Of a DNA stretch of 64,000 nucleotides, positions 61,333 to 64,000 are shown one piece after another (position 1 is the first letter of the stretch; each line of letters starts with the position of its first letter). The translations under genes were made by a program, and so were the position numbers. The notes below the pieces were generated by a model. The model worked only from the letters and a program-made list of their open reading frames with translations, was not told the DNA's origin and did no database searches. Source of the DNA: JANNUT01 sp046331425 (GTDB lineage: Bacteria; Acidobacteriota; Polarisedimenticolia; J045). The DNA is taken from NCBI GenBank assembly GCA_046331425.1, contig JAXLQU010000001.1, positions 1 through 64,000 of the forward strand, written 5' to 3'.

Positions 61333-62106
61333 ATGCGCGACCTGTTGACATCTCCACTGGGCTGGATCTCGATCTTGGGGGTCTTTGCGTTGCTTGTATC
61401 TTGGCGGGCGCGGCGCCGACCGCCCGACGTGCGGTTTCGAATCCCGCTCCGCCTGATCGCCGCCGCGTGGCTGGTGCTGTTACTCGCAGCATGTCCGCCG
61501 CTGTCGTTTCGTTTGGAACGATCGTTGGTGAGTCTCGCGGAGCGTTGGCCGAGCGCTTCGTCAGAGGTCGCAACAGGGCAGGTGCAAGCGATCGTCGTTT
61601 TCTCTGGAGGGATCGAGGGGAGTGCCGTCGCAGGGGCACCGCTGGGAACCTCCTCGCGTGAGCGATTGCACGCCGCGCTGATTGCAGCACGGCGCTGGCC
61701 GGAATCGATCGTCGTCTTCAGCGGCGGTCCACGACCGGGCCAGACGATCGGATCGGGCTTGCGCATGCAAGAAGAGGCAATTGCACTTGGATTGGCGCCT
61801 GAGCGAATCGTGCTCGAGGGTGCCGCGCGCGATACGCGCGGCAACGCTCTGAACTGCGCAGCACTCGCGACTCAACGCGGATGGACTCGCGTAGCGCTCG
61901 TGACTTCTGCGATACACATGGCGCGCTCTCGCGCCGCACTCAGCCGAGCCGGACTCGATTCACAGCCGGTGTTTCCAGCATCGGTGAAGACAGCGCGGTT
62001 CGAATGGACCGATTGGTTTCCCGATGCCGCTGCGCTGCAACGTACGACGGCGGCGCTGCATGAGTGGATCGGCTTGGCCTACTACAAAGCGCGTGGATGG
62101 GTCTGA
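61333..62106 (+). CDS. YdcF/SanA/ElyC-like DUF218 protein
   Basis: About 257 residues with two N-terminal membrane segments (LGWISILGVFALLVSW; LIAAAWLVLLLAA) and a DUF218 domain. The domain shows VQAIVVFSGGIEGSA, IVVFSGGPRPGQT, VLEGAARDTRGNALN and VTSAIHMARSRAAL, where the E-x-x-A/S-x-(D/N)T and H residues form the conserved pocket. ElyC and SanA members are linked to envelope polysaccharide recycling and permeability. The frame also opens at TTG 61303; ATG 61333 is chosen but neither has a strong ribosome binding site. Confidence 0.85.
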   Translation: MRDLLTSPLGWISILGVFALLVSWRARRRPPDVRFRIPLRLIAAAWLVLLLAACPPLSFRLERSLVSLAERWPSASSEVATGQVQAIVVFSGGIEGSAVAGAPLGTSSRERLHAALIAARRWPESIVVFSGGPRPGQTIGSGLRMQEEAIALGLAPERIVLEGAARDTRGNALNCAALATQRGWTRVALVTSAIHMARSRAALSRAGLDSQPVFPASVKTARFEWTDWFPDAAALQRTTAALHEWIGLAYYKARGWV

Positions 62107-62126
62107 CGTCCAACGACGCGACAACG

Positions 62127-62786
62127 CTACGACCCCATACGGGCGTGCAACTCGGGATCCCACTGGCCGGTGAGGAATCGAAAAATGAATCCGTTGGATG
62201 CGCGCAACTTCTGGTACGCCGCTCTCAAGTCCAACACGAGCGTGATGCGCCTTCCTTGGTGATTGAGTTCTCCAACATCGTGCGTCGCCACCGGCACGAA
62301 GCCCATCACGGTGGTGTGAAAGTGATAGGGGCTGTGCGGGTCGTTTTCGAACACATCGGTGATCAGATGCGAGTAACCGCGCCCAGCGATCTCGGTCGAT
62401 GCCGCGCGCATCAACGCCGCAGCGACCAGCACTTGGTTGCGAAATTCGGGTAGGACTGCGAACCGTCCAACCTCTGCTATTCGGTTGTTGCGGAGAAACG
62501 CCTCGACATCGACCTCGACCCCGTTCAGCAGCTGAAGGCCGTAGTCTTTGTAGAGGTGCAGCGGTGGATCGTAGAGCGCACGGACCACGCCAACCGAACG
62601 ACCATCCCGCTGAACGACCCACCACGAGATCGCCGGGTCGGTGAGATCCGCGATCGGGACCTGCGTGCGCTCGTCGTCGACCCAACCTTTTTCGTCGCGA
62701 TAGGTTGCGCGCAACACCTCGAGCGCTCGCTCGCGCCCAGCCGTATCCAGCACCTTGATCGTTTGAAGCCGCGTGTCGGTTGCCAT
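62127..62786 (-). CDS. FeeM/OlsB-like N-acyltransferase (GNAT/autoinducer synthase fold)
   Basis: A 219-residue protein with the fold of N-acyl amino acid synthases. It has RATYRDEKGWVDDERTQ, WWVVQRDGRSVGVVRALYDPP, RIAEVGRFAVLPEFRNQVLVAAALM and VATHDVGELNHQGRRITLVL, where the EVGRFAV strand is typical of FeeM-like and LuxI-like enzymes. The probable reaction is transfer of an acyl chain from acyl-ACP to the amine of an amino acid. It follows the PlsC-type gene by 7 bases, as a pair reminiscent of olsB-olsA, which make ornithine lipids. Confidence 0.8.
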   Translation of the reverse strand: MATDTRLQTIKVLDTAGRERALEVLRATYRDEKGWVDDERTQVPIADLTDPAISWWVVQRDGRSVGVVRALYDPPLHLYKDYGLQLLNGVEVDVEAFLRNNRIAEVGRFAVLPEFRNQVLVAAALMRAASTEIAGRGYSHLITDVFENDPHSPYHFHTTVMGFVPVATHDVGELNHQGRRITLVLDLRAAYQKLRASNGFIFRFLTGQWDPELHARMGS

Positions 62787-62793
62787 CTCGTCG

Positions 62794-63615
62794 TCAGTCC
62801 CTCGGCGGTGCAGACCAAGTTTTGCCTGAAAGCCGCGACAGCTCCTGCATCAACACGGCATGCCAAGCGCGAACCTCGGCTGGCGTCGGCTTGCCTGGCC
62901 GCGCCGGTACGGGAGGTGTGAGCGGCGCGCCGATCTTGAGCGCCATCTTTGCATGCGCACCGATCGGACGATCTGGCGGCCATCCAGGAAAGCGAATCCC
63001 GAGCGGCACCACCGGGCGACCCGATTCCAGCGAGAGGCGCGCAGCCCCCGGATTCCCAGGCAAGAGTCGACGCGGATCGCGGTTGAGTGTTCCTTCCGGG
63101 TAGACACCCACGCACTCACCTTGCTCCAGTGCTTTGCGTGCGCGCACCAACGCAGGCAACGGATCGTGCCACAGTGGTTTCAGCAGGTTCAGGAACCGCG
63201 GGCGCGCCGGCTTGTTGGTCAGGGTGATGACGCGACCACGCCGGATGATCAACGAGACGACCGGGATGAGTTGGAACATCCAGTCCGAGAGAAACCGTAT
63301 GCCTCGTCCGCCGCGCAACGTGATCATCAACGAAGGGACGAGCACCGCCTCGGCTTTCTGATTGTGATTGGCGATCAGCACGAATGGATCGTTGACGGGG
63401 GCGATGTGTTCGAGTCCCTCCACCGACAACAGACGCCGCCGAAAGAACGCCATGACGAGGCGACCCACAACTCGATCGAACGCGTTCAGCTCGGGGAGCG
63501 GCAGGCGCCACACATCACTCAAGGTCCAAAGCGCGGGTTGCGAGGTCACGTTTGCTGTGACCCCGGTGTGGTCACTCGGGCGGTATGCCGTTTCGATGTC
63601 GGGTGTGAGGTTCAA
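62794..63615 (-). CDS. PlsC-type 1-acyl-glycerol-phosphate/lyso-lipid acyltransferase with HX4E
   Basis: A 273-residue acyltransferase. Motif I is NHNQKAE, with His84 and Glu89, where Asp is usual (HX4D). Motif III is VYPEGTLNRDP. Upstream GRLVMAFFRRR and RGGRGIRFLSDWMF carry the expected hydrophobic and basic residues. It should transfer acyl groups to a lyso-lipid hydroxyl at the inner membrane. The TTG start overlaps the preceding stop (TTGA). With the FeeM/OlsB-like gene it may build an aminolipid; phosphatidic acid synthesis is the alternative. Confidence 0.82.
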   Translation of the reverse strand: MNLTPDIETAYRPSDHTGVTANVTSQPALWTLSDVWRLPLPELNAFDRVVGRLVMAFFRRRLLSVEGLEHIAPVNDPFVLIANHNQKAEAVLVPSLMITLRGGRGIRFLSDWMFQLIPVVSLIIRRGRVITLTNKPARPRFLNLLKPLWHDPLPALVRARKALEQGECVGVYPEGTLNRDPRRLLPGNPGAARLSLESGRPVVPLGIRFPGWPPDRPIGAHAKMALKIGAPLTPPVPARPGKPTPAEVRAWHAVLMQELSRLSGKTWSAPPRD

Positions 63616-64000
63616 GTCGCCGGCTTCGGTTGGATCTCGATGATCGGCATAGCGATTCGCTCTCCACCGAACTGGTACGGGCGCCCATCGGTCGGTGTCA
63701 CGGTAATGGTGTCGTACGAGAAGGTCACACGCCGTTTCTCTTTCGAGTCGGTCGCCAGTACAACGCCGGGCTTGAAGCTGACGCGGAAGTAGGTACCAGC
63801 GACACTCGTGCCCGACGATGAATCGTTGCGGAAGTACTTGACACGCAGATGGCCTGGCGAGCTGTGAGTCACCTCGAACGTGGTTGGGATCGCGGCACCA
63901 TTCTCGGTTGCGTTGAGAATTCCAGTTTCCACGAAGCTCTCCCCGTCCGCGCAGTTGTCAGGGTCATCGGCAGTACTGTCCGGATCATCGCAGCTGTAGA
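63612..64000 (-). CDS. Protein of unknown function, 5' end outside window
   Basis: The frame is open from its stop at 63612 to the window edge, so the N-terminus is missing. The visible ~128 residues begin YSCDDPDSTADDPDNCADGE, an Asp/Cys-rich segment as in exported calcium-binding repeats, followed by a beta domain (FEVTHSSPGHLRVKYFRND; VSFKPGVVLATDSKEKRRV; ITVTPTDGRPYQFGG). Its stop overlaps the PlsC-type gene start. The GTG at 63932 could be an internal start but the acidic upstream part argues for a longer protein. Confidence 0.6.
   Translation of the reverse strand, partial: YSCDDPDSTADDPDNCADGESFVETGILNATENGAAIPTTFEVTHSSPGHLRVKYFRNDSSSGTSVAGTYFRVSFKPGVVLATDSKEKRRVTFSYDTITVTPTDGRPYQFGGERIAMPIIEIQPKPAT

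Noticed and set aside
1..64000. CRISPR arrays, prophage or insertion sequences
   Set aside because: No spaced direct repeats, no transposase or integrase frames, and no terminal inverted repeats were seen by eye.

Overview
The window looks like a chromosomal segment of a GC-rich Gram-negative bacterium, most probably an Acidobacteriota member close to Thermoanaerobaculia or Vicinamibacteria. The evidence is three Ser/Thr kinases fused to WD40-like propellers, a TonB receptor with an N-terminal carboxypeptidase-regulatory domain, TPR-bearing phosphodiesterases, many lipoproteins with clear lipoboxes, and calcium-binding DxDGDG repeats in secreted proteins. I see no transposase, integrase, phage gene or CRISPR array. 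Coding density is high, with frequent GTG and TTG starts and 4-base start/stop overlaps.

Layout. 1-10.6 kb (minus): an incomplete secreted protein, a TMTC-like membrane TPR protein and three tandem kinase-propeller receptors. 10.7-16.9 kb: a frameshifted HNH nuclease, a secreted GH13 amylase-like enzyme, a small HTH regulator, a VOC protein, an RtcB RNA ligase and an unknown. 17.1-25.9 kb: an aldehyde dehydrogenase, a secreted protein coupled to a phosphodiesterase-TPR lipoprotein, a large TonB receptor, an NAD(P)-binding protein and a PaiB-like flavoprotein. 25.9-33.4 kb: a large secreted zinc metallopeptidase, a CoA-transferase overlapping alanine dehydrogenase, and an EF-P with an EfpL-like arginine loop. 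33.6-41.6 kb: an outer-membrane barrel, an XRE regulator with a degenerate peptidase-like tail, and an overlapping operon of gmhA, glycosyltransferase, RecB-like nuclease and SF1 helicase, divergent from a Fur regulator. A hydrolase lacking its nucleophile follows.

42.4-49.2 kb is the clearest functional system: a cobalamin riboswitch followed by five tightly packed genes. They encode two secreted surface proteins, a BtuB-like TonB receptor, a BtuG-like propeller lipoprotein and a small secreted protein. It reads as a surface machine for capturing and importing vitamin B12-type corrinoids.

49.2-57.5 kb carries tRNA-Glu, a DUF2270-type membrane protein, a histone H1-like protein, a sulfatase-fold lipoprotein, two tRNA-Gln genes downstream of gltX, a rhodanese lipoprotein with an 11-proline run, tRNA-Ala, and an OmpA/Pal-type lipoprotein.

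57.6-60.8 kb holds the most unusual pair: a PqqD-like/TPR/M50 protease/HlyD fusion followed by a separately expressed 95-residue peptide whose N-terminus carries an LESRIAPS motif. It resembles the LEPR-type N-terminal tags of surface proteins in other phyla. I infer a one-protein maturation and export system acting on this peptide. The window ends with a YdcF-like protein, a FeeM/OlsB-like N-acyltransferase paired with a PlsC-type acyltransferase (possible aminolipid pathway), and a protein that runs off the end.
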